Assembly (NCBI RefSeq): GCF_001633165.1
Contig: NZ_CP015419.1
Span: 49,164-113,163 of the forward strand
Origin: Rhodovulum sulfidophilum DSM 1374
GTDB taxonomy: Bacteria > Pseudomonadota > Alphaproteobacteria > Rhodobacterales > Rhodobacteraceae
Direction of reading: 5' to 3'
Length of the DNA stretch: 64,000 nucleotides
A program made the translations under genes and the position numbers. Shown here piece after piece: positions 51,844 to 60,401 of the stretch (the first letter of the stretch is position 1; every line of letters starts with the position of its first letter). Under the pieces are notes generated by a model. That model worked only from the letters and a program-made list of their open reading frames with translations, was not told the origin of the DNA and searched no databases.

Positions 51844-52539
51844 TTACCGTCCCTCGCCGATCAGTTCCAGACGCCGCGGGTCGGTCACGGTGACATGGCG
51901 GCGGCGGCTGGCCACGATGCCCGCCTTTTCCCAGGCGCTCAGCAGGCGGCTGACGCTATGCAGCGTCGTGCCGGTCATCTCCGAAATGTCCTGCCGCGTC
52001 ACCGGAAAGGCGATCTCGATCCCCTCCTGCCCCTTGCGGCCGGACTGGTCGATCAGCCGCAACAGGGCACCGGCCACGCGCTGCTCCACCTGTTGCGTGG
52101 CCATCTCGATGAGGCGCGCGTTCATCTCGCCGACACGGGTGCCGACGGTCCTGTAGCCCTCTTCGGCAAATCCGTCATAGCGGTCCACGAAGCCGTCCCA
52201 GAGGCTCATCGGCCAGGACAGGGTCAGACATTCCCGCGCGCAGACCGCCGTGGCGGGATAGGTCTCGCGCCGCAGCGCCCGGGCAATCCCGAAAAGCTGC
52301 CCCGACGGGATATGGAGCGCGGTCACCGCGTCGCCTTCGGCAGTGATGCGCATGACCCGGATCACGCCGTCCATCAGCAGGTGGAAGCGCTCCGCCGGAT
52401 GCCCCTCGCGGAACACGGCCGCGCCCTCGTCAAAGCGCCGCGCGGTGGCCAGATCGAGGATCTCGCGGATCTGCCCCCGGTCGAGCCGCCGGAACGGGCC
52501 GACATGCTGCAACAGGCTTTCATCCAGTTTTCCGATCAT
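51844..52539 (-). CDS. nnrR: Crp/Fnr-family regulator, probably NnrR (nitric oxide-responsive)
   Basis: A 231-residue regulator. Residues 15-130 are a cNMP-binding-type beta-roll (FDEGAAVFREGHPAERFHLL). The C-terminal winged helix is PVTRQDISEMTGTTLHSVSR. It lacks the N-terminal cysteines of FNR that bind a 4Fe-4S cluster, fitting the NnrR/DnrD branch that senses NO through haem. The start at 52539 is uncertain; earlier in-frame ATGs exist. An FNR/NnrR-type site lies 16 bases upstream and the nnrS gene is close by. Confidence 0.75.
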   Translation of the reverse strand: MIGKLDESLLQHVGPFRRLDRGQIREILDLATARRFDEGAAVFREGHPAERFHLLMDGVIRVMRITAEGDAVTALHIPSGQLFGIARALRRETYPATAVCARECLTLSWPMSLWDGFVDRYDGFAEEGYRTVGTRVGEMNARLIEMATQQVEQRVAGALLRLIDQSGRKGQEGIEIAFPVTRQDISEMTGTTLHSVSRLLSAWEKAGIVASRRRHVTVTDPRRLELIGEGR

Positions 52540-52554
52540 GAACCGGCCCCGAGT

Positions 52555-52568
52555 TTGTCGAAACGCAA
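52555..52568. promoter_or_regulatory. FNR/NnrR-type binding site
   Basis: TTGTCGAAACGCAA fits TTG-N8-CAA, the core of FNR and NnrR sites. It lies between the divergent regulator and the decayed pseudoazurin gene, 70 bases before the latter's ATG. That is a spacing that allows activation from about -41.5. Confidence 0.65.
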
Positions 52569-52637
52569 CGAGGTCTGGCCCGCGATACCGCAAAAGGGAA
52601 GCCATGAAACGCATGTGACGGTGAAAGGAGGCATGCG

Positions 52638-53045
52638 ATGCGACATCCGGTTGCCCTCCCCCTTGCCGCAGCCCCCACCGCCCGTGCCGCATCGGCGACC
52701 CCTCTTGATGTGAAGATGCCGGATCGCGGCAATGCCGGGGGGATGGTGTCGAAGCCCGCTTTCGGCGAGGCCCGGCAGGACGACACCATCCGCGTCGCCC
52801 CGACCGGGACGGCGCCGGATGCCCCCGGCATCGACGGCATGCTGCCCGCTGGCAGGGCGACCGTCGTCGGCGCCCCGGGCCGGAAGGTCGAGCCGGGCGT
52901 GACTGGCCCGGGCGTCTCTGGTGCCAAGGGCCCGACGCCCGCCGCGAGGGGCATGGCGCCACCCCGGATCGGCGGGCCCGCCCTGCCCCATCGCGGCAGG
53001 ACGGCTGGCCCCTTCGGGGATCTCATGGCGCAGGTCGTGCAATAG
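52638..53045 (+). pseudogene. Decayed pseudoazurin, copper ligands lost
   Basis: A 135-codon open frame that aligns with pseudoazurin: LDVKMPDRGNAGGMVSKPAF corresponds to the family's start (xVxMLNKGxxGxMVFEPAF), then DDTIRVAPTG and MLPAG. The copper ligands are gone. The His after the APTG-like strand is replaced in GTAPDAPG. The Cys and second His of CTPH are replaced in GPTPAARGM, with only the Met kept. The signal peptide (HPVALPLAAAPTARAASA) has lost its hydrophobic core. The frame is nevertheless unbroken, with a perfect AAAGGAGG ribosome-binding site and an FNR/NnrR site upstream. Either a pseudogene decaying by substitution or a protein reused without copper; the former is likelier. 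Confidence 0.65.
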
Positions 53046-53124
53046 CGGCGAAGGGGCCCCTGCACGGCCGCAAACCCGGGCGCAAACACCGGCGGCGGCC
53101 CTCCCATTCCGGAAAGGAAAGATC

Positions 53125-54306
53125 ATGTCCACCATCCCGCGGCCTGCCCTCTTTTCCTACGGCTTCCGGCCGTTCTTCCTGCTGGCCGCGCTGTTCGCGG
53201 CGGCGGTGATCCCGCTCTGGCTGGCGGTCTGGGCGGGCCATGCCGCGCTGGCCGGCCCCTTCGGCCCGCGCGACTGGCATATTCACGAGATGCTGTTCGG
53301 CTATGTGCCCGCGGTTCTGGCGGGCTTTCTCTTTACCGCGATCCCGAACTGGACCGGGCGAATGCCCAGACGGGGCCTTCCGCTGGTGGCGCTGAGCGGG
53401 CTGTGGCTGCTGGCGCGGCTGGCCGTCGCGGGAGCGCTCGCCCTGCCCGCCTGGGCGGTGATGGCGCTCGACCTGTCCTTCCTGCTGTCGGTGGCGGCGA
53501 TCAGCGTGGTCGAGATCGTGGCGGGACGTAACTGGCGCAACCTTGCGGTGATCGTGCCGGTGGGACTGTTGGCCGCCGCAAACGCGACCTTCCACCTCGA
53601 GGCGATGACGCGGGGCGCGGCCGATATCGGCATGCGCGCGGGCTTTGCCTGCATCCTCTTCCTGATCCTGCTGATCGGCGGGCGGATCGTGCCCAGCTTC
53701 ACCCGGAACTGGCTGAGCCGTCAGGGGCCCGGCCCCCTGCCCGCGCCGTTCGGCCGGTTCGACCGGCTGGCGCTGATGGCAAGTGCCGCGGTCCTGGTCC
53801 TCTGGTCCCTCGCACCCGGCCTTCCCGGTCTGTCTGCCGCCCTTGCCGGACTGGCGGGGCTGCATCTGGCGCGGCTGGCGCGCTGGAGGGGCTGGCGCTG
53901 CGGGCGGGCGCCGATCCTCTGGATCCTGCACATCGCCTATCTGTTCCTGCCGCTGGGATTTGGCGCGCTGGCACTGGACGCGCCGGTGGCCGGGCTGCAC
54001 CTGCTGGGCATCGGCGCGATCGGAGGGATGACGCTGGCCGTGATGATGCGCGCCTCGATGGGCCATACCGGCCGCCCGCTCGAGGCCGGGCGGGTGCTGA
54101 CCGCCTCGTTCCTGCTGCTTTGCGCGGCCGCCCTGACCCGTGCGCTCCTGCCCGATCAGGGCCTTGGCGGGATCGGCGGGCCGGGGCTGAGCGGCGCGCT
54201 CTGGACCGCGGCCTTCGCGGGCTTCGTGCTGAAGGTCGGGCCGTGGCTGACCCTGCCATCCGTGGCCCGGCGCCAGCCGAACCCGGCTGCGCGCCCCCGC
54301 GCCTGA
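53125..54306 (+). CDS. nnrS: NnrS family membrane haem-copper protein
   Basis: A 393-residue protein with about 12 helices. The diagnostic N-terminal block is ALFSYGFRPFFLLAALFAA, then WHIHEMLFGYVPAVLAGF with its two histidines, and AIPNWTGR. NnrS protects against NO-derived stress and accompanies denitrification genes. GGAAAGGAAAG precedes the ATG. It follows the decayed pseudoazurin by 80 bases and probably shares its NnrR-controlled promoter. Confidence 0.88.
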   Translation: MSTIPRPALFSYGFRPFFLLAALFAAAVIPLWLAVWAGHAALAGPFGPRDWHIHEMLFGYVPAVLAGFLFTAIPNWTGRMPRRGLPLVALSGLWLLARLAVAGALALPAWAVMALDLSFLLSVAAISVVEIVAGRNWRNLAVIVPVGLLAAANATFHLEAMTRGAADIGMRAGFACILFLILLIGGRIVPSFTRNWLSRQGPGPLPAPFGRFDRLALMASAAVLVLWSLAPGLPGLSAALAGLAGLHLARLARWRGWRCGRAPILWILHIAYLFLPLGFGALALDAPVAGLHLLGIGAIGGMTLAVMMRASMGHTGRPLEAGRVLTASFLLLCAAALTRALLPDQGLGGIGGPGLSGALWTAAFAGFVLKVGPWLTLPSVARRQPNPAARPRA

Positions 54307-54312
54307 GCACAT

Positions 54313-54331
54313 CTGCCCCCCTGCGGGGCAG
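54313..54331 (+). terminator. Possible terminator of nnrS
   Basis: CTGCCCC (54313-54319) pairs with GGGGCAG (54325-54331) seven bases after the nnrS stop. The loop is CCTGC and no T-tract follows, so efficiency would be low. The following 360 bases to 54692 hold no recognisable gene. Confidence 0.35.
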
Positions 54332-54692
54332 CGATGATACACGGGGGGTCGGATCTTTCCGAGCGGAAAGCCCCATGCCTCTGCCACAGCCGATGGCAGA
54401 GGCGCCGCCCGGCGCGCAACGATGGGGGCCGCGTCTCCCTGGGACGCTGCATCACCTGTTCGCCCGGGCTCGCATGGCCGTATGGGCACCTGCGGCGCAA
54501 CCATCCCGCCCGTCATACAGCCGCGCGTCTTCAACAGCCCGGGGTCAGCATTCTTCGTGAGCCCTGCAAGGCAACACAAGCGCCTGTTTTCCGATGCCTT
54601 TCTACCGGCGCATTTGCCCGATCTCGCCGGTCCCCCCTGACGAGCTTGCGGATGGCCGCATGGGATGCTTGATTTGACGCAGCAACGCGCCA

Positions 54693-54720
54693 CAATTTCC
54701 GATTGAAACACTCGGAATTG
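54693..54720. promoter_or_regulatory. Inverted repeat upstream of the SUF-like pair
   Basis: CAATTTCCGA (54693-54702) and TCGGAATTG (54712-54720) are inverse copies except for one extra T. The TTGACG at 54674-54679 just before it could be a -35 element. The site lies 79 bases before the sufC-like ATG and may bind an iron or Fe-S regulator (Irr, IscR or RirA); none of their consensus sites matches closely enough to choose. Confidence 0.45.
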
Positions 54721-54798
54721 CGGCTAGCCTGCTTTTGCGGGCCCCAGCGACAAGAGTCTCGAGCCAGGCCGAACCGCGCATCGATTATGTGAGGGGCC

Positions 54799-55512
54799 AT
54801 GCTTGAGATTTCCGACCTGTGCGTCGAGGTGGCCGGGCAACCGGTTCTCCATGATATCAACCTGTCACTGGGCGAAGGAGAGCTGCATGTCCTTCTCGGC
54901 CCGAACGGCTCGGGCAAGTCCAGCCTGCTGGCCACCATCCTGGGTCTTCCCGGCTACCGCATCACGCGCGGCGGGATCAGCTTCGACGGCGCGCCGCTTC
55001 GGGATCTGAGCCTGCAGGAACGCGCGGAACTGGGCATCGGCATGGCGTTCCAGCGTCCGCCCAGCATGGGCGGCGTCTCGGTTTCCGCCTTTGCCGCAGC
55101 GCTTGGCGCCTCGGATATCCTAGAAAGCGAGGCGGCGGCCCTGGACCTGTCGGATTTCGTGACCCGCGACATGAATGTCGGTTTCTCGGGGGGCGAGATC
55201 AAGCGCTGGGAGATCCTGAAACTGTTCCTGCAGGATCCCCGCCTGATGCTGTTCGACGAACCCGAAAGCGGGGTCGATCTGGAACATGTCAGCGCCATCG
55301 GACAGGCGATCCGGCGGATCACGCGCAGCAATGATCGCAAGGGGCGGCCCCGCGCAGGCCTGGTCATTACCCATACCGGGCTGATCCTGAACTATGTCGA
55401 GGCCGACCGCGCCCACATCATGAAGGGCGGGCGGCTGCTTCACTCCGGCGAGCCCGAGGCGCTGTTCAGGCACATCCAGTCACATGGCTACACCGTGCCC
55501 GCCGCCGCCTGA
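54799..55512 (+). CDS. SufC-like ATPase of a minimal SUF system
   Basis: A 237-residue soluble ATPase. Walker A is GPNGSGKSS. The SufC-type signature FSGGEIKRWEI and Walker B LMLFDEPESGVD follow, then VITHTG. The KRWEI extension after the signature separates SufC from transport ATPases, and there is no permease nearby. It would drive Fe-S cluster assembly on its SufB-like partner. It is followed 27 bases later by that partner. It is likely not the housekeeping suf operon, which would include sufB, sufD, sufS and others. Confidence 0.82.
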   Translation: MLEISDLCVEVAGQPVLHDINLSLGEGELHVLLGPNGSGKSSLLATILGLPGYRITRGGISFDGAPLRDLSLQERAELGIGMAFQRPPSMGGVSVSAFAAALGASDILESEAAALDLSDFVTRDMNVGFSGGEIKRWEILKLFLQDPRLMLFDEPESGVDLEHVSAIGQAIRRITRSNDRKGRPRAGLVITHTGLILNYVEADRAHIMKGGRLLHSGEPEALFRHIQSHGYTVPAAA

Positions 55513-55539
55513 GCGCGGGCCAATCCGAAGGAGAGACAG

Positions 55540-56658
55540 ATGGACACCGCGACGACCCTCGAGAACGATCTGACCAATGCCGAACGCGACATCCTGCACG
55601 ATGTCGGCTTCGCGGACGAAACGACCCGCGCCGGGACCTCGGTTCTGGCCGATCACCGGATGCGCATGGCGCTGTCGAACGATCCGGATGTCGTGATCTT
55701 GCCGCTGGCCGAGGCCCTGAAAACCTATGATTTCGTGCAGGGCCTGATGTTCGGCCTGGTCGATCCGGAAGAGAACGACCATATCCGGCTGGTGGCCGAG
55801 CACATGCATGACCCGCTGGGCCATTTCATCTGGGTCAGGCCGGGGGCCAGGGTCCGGTTGCCGGTGCAGAGCTTCACCCTGCTGGAAACCCCCCAGGCCC
55901 GGCAATTCACCCATGACATCACCCTAATCGACGAAGGGGCCGAGGTCGAGATGGTGTCGGGCTCCGGCGTGCCTTCCGACCTGCAGAAGGGCCGCCACAT
56001 CTCGATCGGCGAAAGCTATCTGCGCAAGGGCGCCAAATGCACCTCGGTCACGATCGAGCATTGGGGGCCGGAGATGGAAGTCTATTCCTACGGCTATTCG
56101 CAACTCGACGCGACCGCGACAAGCACGTCGACCGCGATCATGATGTCGCCGATCCGCCATCACTCCAGCCGGTCGGTGTCGACGCTGGGGGCCGGCGCGT
56201 CCGCCGTATCGCAGTCGATCGTGTTCGCGCCGGAGGGCACCGAACGGGTGCTGGTCTCGGAAACGCGACTGGCCGCGGCCGGGGCGAAATCCAAGGACGT
56301 GACGCGGATGGTGTCGGCGGGCGGAACCATCGTCAACGAGGCGCTTCTGATCGGCGATGCCGCCGGCAGCGAGGGGTTCCTCGGCTGCGACGGGCTCAAG
56401 CTGAAAGATACCGGCGAAATCCGTGCCGTGCCCTCGCTTCGTGCCTTGGCCGAGGGGTCCCAGCTCTCGCATGAGGCCTCGGTGGGCATGATCGACGGCG
56501 AGAAGCTGAACTATCTTATGGCCTCCGGCATGGCCGAGGACGCGGCGCGCGACCTGATCGTGCAGGGCTTTCTGGCGCTGTCGGACGAACAGATCCCGGA
56601 CTCCCTGCGCCGCCGCGTGACGGAGATGGTGGCCGAGGCGAAATCCGGGGGCATGTAG
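55540..56658 (+). CDS. SufB/SufD-like Fe-S scaffold partner (SmsB-like)
   Basis: A 372-residue protein with the SufB/D beta-helix core: SVTIEHWGPEMEVYSYGYSQ, TSTSTAIMMSPIRHHSSRS, VFAPEGTERVLVSETRLAAA and GFLGCDGLKL. The last carries a cysteine where SufB has its cluster-assembly cysteine. A C-terminal HEASVGMIDGEKLNYLMASG block provides the conserved acidic and helix region that meets SufC. It lacks SufB's long N-terminus, as do minimal SmsB proteins. A single homolog would form a homodimer with SufC. GGAGAG precedes the ATG. Confidence 0.8.
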   Translation: MDTATTLENDLTNAERDILHDVGFADETTRAGTSVLADHRMRMALSNDPDVVILPLAEALKTYDFVQGLMFGLVDPEENDHIRLVAEHMHDPLGHFIWVRPGARVRLPVQSFTLLETPQARQFTHDITLIDEGAEVEMVSGSGVPSDLQKGRHISIGESYLRKGAKCTSVTIEHWGPEMEVYSYGYSQLDATATSTSTAIMMSPIRHHSSRSVSTLGAGASAVSQSIVFAPEGTERVLVSETRLAAAGAKSKDVTRMVSAGGTIVNEALLIGDAAGSEGFLGCDGLKLKDTGEIRAVPSLRALAEGSQLSHEASVGMIDGEKLNYLMASGMAEDAARDLIVQGFLALSDEQIPDSLRRRVTEMVAEAKSGGM

Positions 56659-56776
56659 CCGCAGCCCCCGCTGCAATTGCCCGGGGCGGGCGGCCCGGTC
56701 GGTCGCCCGGGCGAGCACAGGCGAAAGCGGCCTGCCGCGCAGGCCTGAACGAGACCCGCCGACAGGACGGGGAAAG

Positions 56777-56803
56777 TGTCGGCCACAGCGGGCGTGGCCG
56801 ACA
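56777..56803. terminator. Bidirectional terminator between convergent genes
   Basis: TGTCGGCCAC (56777-56786) and GTGGCCGACA (56794-56803) form a perfect 10-bp stem with a 7-nt loop. It lies between the stops of the SufB-like gene (56658) and the binding-protein gene (56810) and can serve both. Confidence 0.6.
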
Positions 56804-56809
56804 GCCGGG

Positions 56810-57775
56810 TCAGCCCTCGATCAGCGAGGTGAGGGCCGCGGCCCAGCGTCCGAGGATGAGGGGATAATCGACCACCGCGCTGTCGTAATAGGCCGGCAGC
56901 GAGACCAGCGCATGGTTCGCAAGCGCCGGCACGGAGCTCGCCAGATCGGGATCACGGGCCAGTGCCTCGGCCAGTTGGCGCTGGACCGCATCGGACTCGC
57001 CGGTCATCACGATCACGTCGGGCCGCAATGCCTCCATGCCGTCGAGCCCGGCAAGGGCCGCAAATCCGTTCAGGCCCTGATCGGCCAGGGGACCGGCGAC
57101 ATTCTGCACCCCAAGCGGCGTCAGCAGGAAGTCGTCGGCATATCCGCCGGGCAGATGTGCCCGGACAAAGGCCTGTCGGGTCTCGTCCTCCACCCTGCCG
57201 TCGAGGATCAGCACATTCAGGCCGGGCCGGTCCAGCGGCAGTCCCGCCATGACCGCGTCAAGTTGCGCCCTGCGCGCCGCGATCAGGTCCTCGGCCTGCG
57301 CCTCGCGGCCCAGCACGGCCCCGATCTGCCGGATCGCCGCCTCGAGACCGTCGGTGAAGTCGATCACCGTGATCTTCCCGCCCGAATCTGCGGCGATCCC
57401 GGTTTCCTCGAGGATCGGCAGCAGGTTCATCGGATCGCGATGCGGCCTGGTCCGGTCGAAAGGGTCGGATCTCTCGACCAGCACCCGGTCGAGCCCCTTT
57501 TCGCGCAAGATGCGCGGGACGATATCGGGGTCCTTCATGACGATGTAGCCCGGGCAGCCGAGGATCATGCCGGACGTGTTGGCCAGGGTGCGGCCAAAGA
57601 CCCAGAGATCGCCGCGAACCGACATCGCCTCGGGCACGACACCCAGATGCCATGCGACATTCACCACGCGATCGTCGACCATGACAGCGGGAACGCGCTC
57701 GGGCGGGGCCATGCCGGGATGCACCGGTTGCGCATCACCCCTGCTGACAAGGGCCGCGAACAGAACGGACCGCAT
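56810..57775 (-). CDS. ABC transporter substrate-binding-like protein (periplasmic)
   Basis: A 321-residue protein with the type III binding-protein outline: entry segment ERVPAVMVDDRVVNVAWHLG, GCPGYIVMKDPDIVPRILRE, a long middle helix and LPAYYDSAVVDYPLILGRWA at the C-terminus. The N-terminus MRSVLFAALVSRGDAQ is a short signal-like segment with no lipobox. The ligand is unknown; the two neighbouring Fe-S and haem genes suggest iron or a metal complex. A TATAAG box at 57834-57829 on its strand may be the -10. No permease or ATPase genes are present. Confidence 0.65.
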   Translation of the reverse strand: MRSVLFAALVSRGDAQPVHPGMAPPERVPAVMVDDRVVNVAWHLGVVPEAMSVRGDLWVFGRTLANTSGMILGCPGYIVMKDPDIVPRILREKGLDRVLVERSDPFDRTRPHRDPMNLLPILEETGIAADSGGKITVIDFTDGLEAAIRQIGAVLGREAQAEDLIAARRAQLDAVMAGLPLDRPGLNVLILDGRVEDETRQAFVRAHLPGGYADDFLLTPLGVQNVAGPLADQGLNGFAALAGLDGMEALRPDVIVMTGESDAVQRQLAEALARDPDLASSVPALANHALVSLPAYYDSAVVDYPLILGRWAAALTSLIEG

Positions 57776-58222
57776 GAGCAGCGCTGGACTGTTGCGGCCA
57801 GACAGCCAAAGGTGACTTAAGGGGGCAACTTATATTTCTGCGACCAAGGCATGCGACAGCACCTGTCGCCCCGGATCGTTCAAAGGCTTTTCAACACGCC
57901 CATAACCTGATAAAAATAGTCAGCAATAATGCCGGTTCAGGGCAAGAGCGGTTCTTCTTGTGGTTTCAACATGTCAGGCCCCAGCTTGCCGCCCTGCCCC
58001 ACCGCCCGGCAGAGATTCGAATGAACGCTCCGGGATCGGATGCAGCACAGGATGGCTGGGCACCGTCCCGGATCGCGGGAACCAAAGCAAGCCCGTCGCA
58101 CCCCTGCCGATGGGGCCGGGTCTGCTGACGATGCGCGCCCTGCCGCAGACCGAAGCGCTCCGACCGGCCACCTGCCGGAGCGCCCGGCTCGTTTCCCATC
58201 CGACACCCATCAAGGAGACCGC
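57776..58222. other. Divergent promoter region with hairpin
   Basis: The 447 bases between the binding protein and hutX contain a perfect 7-bp stem GCGACAG/CTGTCGC (57853-57869) with a CAC loop. An AT-rich stretch at about 57905-57932 (GATAAAAATAGTCAGC) is a plausible promoter for hutX. No gene is evident here. Confidence 0.45.
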
Positions 58223-58774
58223 ATGATGACCCCGTCCCCCGACACTGCCGCCGCAATCCGCGCCGATCTTGCCGAACATCCCGGTGCCACGCTTGAGGAT
58301 GCGGCCGCCCGCACGGGGACAACCGTCGCCGAGGTGCTGGCCTGCCTGCCCGAGGGCGAAGCGACGCTTGTGCCCGGCGCGGCGTTCGAAGAGGTCATGG
58401 CCGAGATCGCGCGCTGGGGCGAGATCACCCTGGTGATGAACACCGGAGACGTGATCCTCGAGGCAAAGGGCCCGCTGCCCGAGGGGCGTGTGGCGCAGGG
58501 TTTCTTCAACCTGCATGGGCGCCCCATCGGCGGGCATATCCGGGCAGGCGCCTGCACGCAGGTCGCCTTCGTGGCGCGGTCGCTTTTCGGGACAGACACG
58601 CGGTCCGTGCAGTTTCTCGATGCGCGCGGCGGCGTCCTGTTCAAGATCTATCTCGGGCGCGATGCGGCGCGCAGGTTGATCCCGGCCCAGCTTGTCGCCT
58701 TCGACGCCCTGCGCGCGCGGCTGGCCCAGGGGCAGATGGCGGAAACTTTCCGCGACCTCAGTCGGAATGACTGA
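58223..58774 (+). CDS. hutX: Haem-utilisation cytosolic carrier protein HutX
   Basis: A 183-residue protein of the HutX/HugX family: VMNTGDVILEAKGPLPEG, GFFNLHGRPIGGHIRAG and SLFGTDTRSVQFLDARGGVL read here as its parts GTDTRSVQFLDARGGVLFKI. It binds haem after uptake and passes it to HutZ-type haem oxygenase. AAGGAG precedes the ATG at 58223 by six bases. No hutZ or receptor gene is in the window. Its place beside Fe-S assembly fits a local iron theme. Confidence 0.88.
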   Translation: MMTPSPDTAAAIRADLAEHPGATLEDAAARTGTTVAEVLACLPEGEATLVPGAAFEEVMAEIARWGEITLVMNTGDVILEAKGPLPEGRVAQGFFNLHGRPIGGHIRAGACTQVAFVARSLFGTDTRSVQFLDARGGVLFKIYLGRDAARRLIPAQLVAFDALRARLAQGQMAETFRDLSRND

Positions 58775-59709
58775 AGCGCCCGAGCTCCCGTAGTCGAGAA
58801 AACAAGCGAGGCGGATGGCAGTTCTGTTGCGTCCTGCGACAAACGTCTTCTGACTTCACATCTCAAGGAAATCGGTTCTGTACCGAAGCGAGCCTGAAGC
58901 CATCGCGCCCAGAGTTGGTCAGGCGTGCCCGGCTGCAATGTCTGGAACTGACCGGATAGGCCCACGAGCTAGGCGCGCCGGGCCCGGTGAGGCATGAAGT
59001 CGAAAACAAGGACCTATGGCGTGAACTCAACGGCCGTGAGGGGGTGGGCATCCGGACCTTCCCGGCTCTGGCGCCCTGCCCTGCCCATCCTATCCGTGAG
59101 GCCGGTTGATCCCCCATCAGCCGCACTGCCTTTTCCAGCCTGCGCCGGCCCATGACCGGGAAATCGCGCTCGATCAGGATCCAGAGGTGGCCGTTGGCGG
59201 CAGTGTATCTCGCGTCCCCTCGCGGTGATTGATCGGAAAGACGGTCGGAGCCCTCCCGCCCCCGGCGGACGGCTTCTTGCGCCTGGGCAGTGGCTCGGGC
59301 GCGATGCCGGTGCGATACCCCCTGCCCTGCCGTCCGGAGCAGGATGCCGATCTCGTCGGCCTTCCGACTCGTCATGGGTCTTGGCCAGATCGGCCTCGAG
59401 CCTGGCGGCCAGCGTCAGGCCAGCCTCAGGCCAGTGCGCGCGAGATCGCCGAAGCGGAACCGAGACATGACCTATCCGCTCCGGCAGCGGGATGAAGCTC
59501 CGGACATGGCGCGCCTCCGGCCGCTGGCGGAACCTGACAGCTGCGCCATCTCGGCAAAGCTCACGGGCCCGTTTTATGCAATCGACCGGCCCGATGCGAC
59601 CGCCGGAATGGTCGCGTCCATCAGCCGGTGCCCTGCGTCGAAACCAAAGACAAGGAGAGGAGCCCCCGCCTCCGCGGGATGCGATCCGGATCTCCGCGCG
59701 CCGCGCAGT
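58775..59709. other. Gene-free stretch, possibly decayed sequence
   Basis: About 930 bases hold several open frames on both strands, none with a recognisable family. Lower GC spots and short broken frames suggest a decayed gene or element, but no inverted termini or transposase motif can be shown. Confidence 0.4.
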
Positions 59710-59812
59710 GCAGGACCGGCCGACGTTTCCGGGACCGGCGTTCCGCTACAGGATCCGCGGCGGGCGGAGTATGGTCCGAAATCGCAGAAACGGCTATCTT
59801 TCGACGGGAATG
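59710..59812 (+). repeat. Dispersed intergenic repeat, copy B
   Basis: Diverged second copy of the element at 30165-30268. The core 59752-59784 matches 30203-30235 at 27 of 33 positions, with further scattered identity on the left and the shared TCGACGGG end. The right end overlaps the last codons of the lipoprotein gene. Confidence 0.55.
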
Positions 59813-60168
59813 ACGTAGCTCGCCGGATATTCGCGGTGCTTGTCGGTGATGGAATCGACAATACCGAAATCCAGGAAAACCGCGCTGGCGACGATCTTCC
59901 CGCCCATCGTGCTTGGAATGGCCCCGACGGCTTCGCGGCCCCGCCTGGTCTCGCAGTCATATCTCAGCGCGTCATCCGACCGCCGGACGCTGACGACAGC
60001 AGGAATTTCAGTGACTTGCGCCTGACGCTTGTTGGACAGCTTGCAGCTTCCCGATTCCCCGGTACTGAAGGACAGCGCAACCGGGACATTCGCGTCATTG
60101 GTGATCGACGCACAGGCGCCCAGGCTCAGAAGACCCGCCAGAAAAGCGGGCATGCACAGGTTACGCAA
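59794..60168 (-). CDS. Small lipoprotein of unknown function (TTG start)
   Basis: A 124-residue lipoprotein. Signal peptide MPAFLAGLLSLGAC contains a lipobox (LGAC), so the cysteine would be lipidated. The soluble part has two pairs of cysteines (SCKL; YDCETRRG) and ends DFGIVDSITDKHREYPASYV. This pattern recurs in small proteobacterial lipoproteins without known role. GGAGAA lies just before a TTG at 60168; an ATG at 60189 has no ribosome-binding site and would put that signal inside the gene. Confidence 0.65.
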   Translation of the reverse strand: MRNLCMPAFLAGLLSLGACASITNDANVPVALSFSTGESGSCKLSNKRQAQVTEIPAVVSVRRSDDALRYDCETRRGREAVGAIPSTMGGKIVASAVFLDFGIVDSITDKHREYPASYVIPVER

Positions 60169-60347
60169 ATTGTTTTCTCCGTTGTTCATTGAAATCGAAA
60201 ACGCACAGGACTTTTGCCATCGCCCCCGGGCGTTTCATCTCCGTCAACGAGCTTTCCCTGCCGGAGATTGCAAATCCTTTCCGACCGGTTGCGCGTAACG
60301 GTCGCATCCCGGACATGTCCCGAGGCACCCTGCCCCTCGAAAGCGAA

Positions 60348-60378
60348 CGCCCGGCCGGAGGGCATCTCCGGCCGGGCG
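60348..60378 (-). terminator. Terminator of the autotransporter gene
   Basis: CGCCCGGCCGGAG (60348-60360) pairs perfectly with CTCCGGCCGGGCG (60366-60378), a 13-bp stem with GGCAT loop. It starts 24 bases after the autotransporter stop. On the minus strand GTTCGCTTTC follows, giving a modest T-rich tail. It is the strongest intrinsic terminator in the window. Confidence 0.7.
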
Positions 60379-60401
60379 TCCCTGCTCGATGGACGATCCG
60401 A

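Noticed and set aside
58775..59709. Insertion-sequence remnant in the gap after hutX
   Set aside because: No transposase motif, inverted ends or target duplication could be shown; it stays unassigned.
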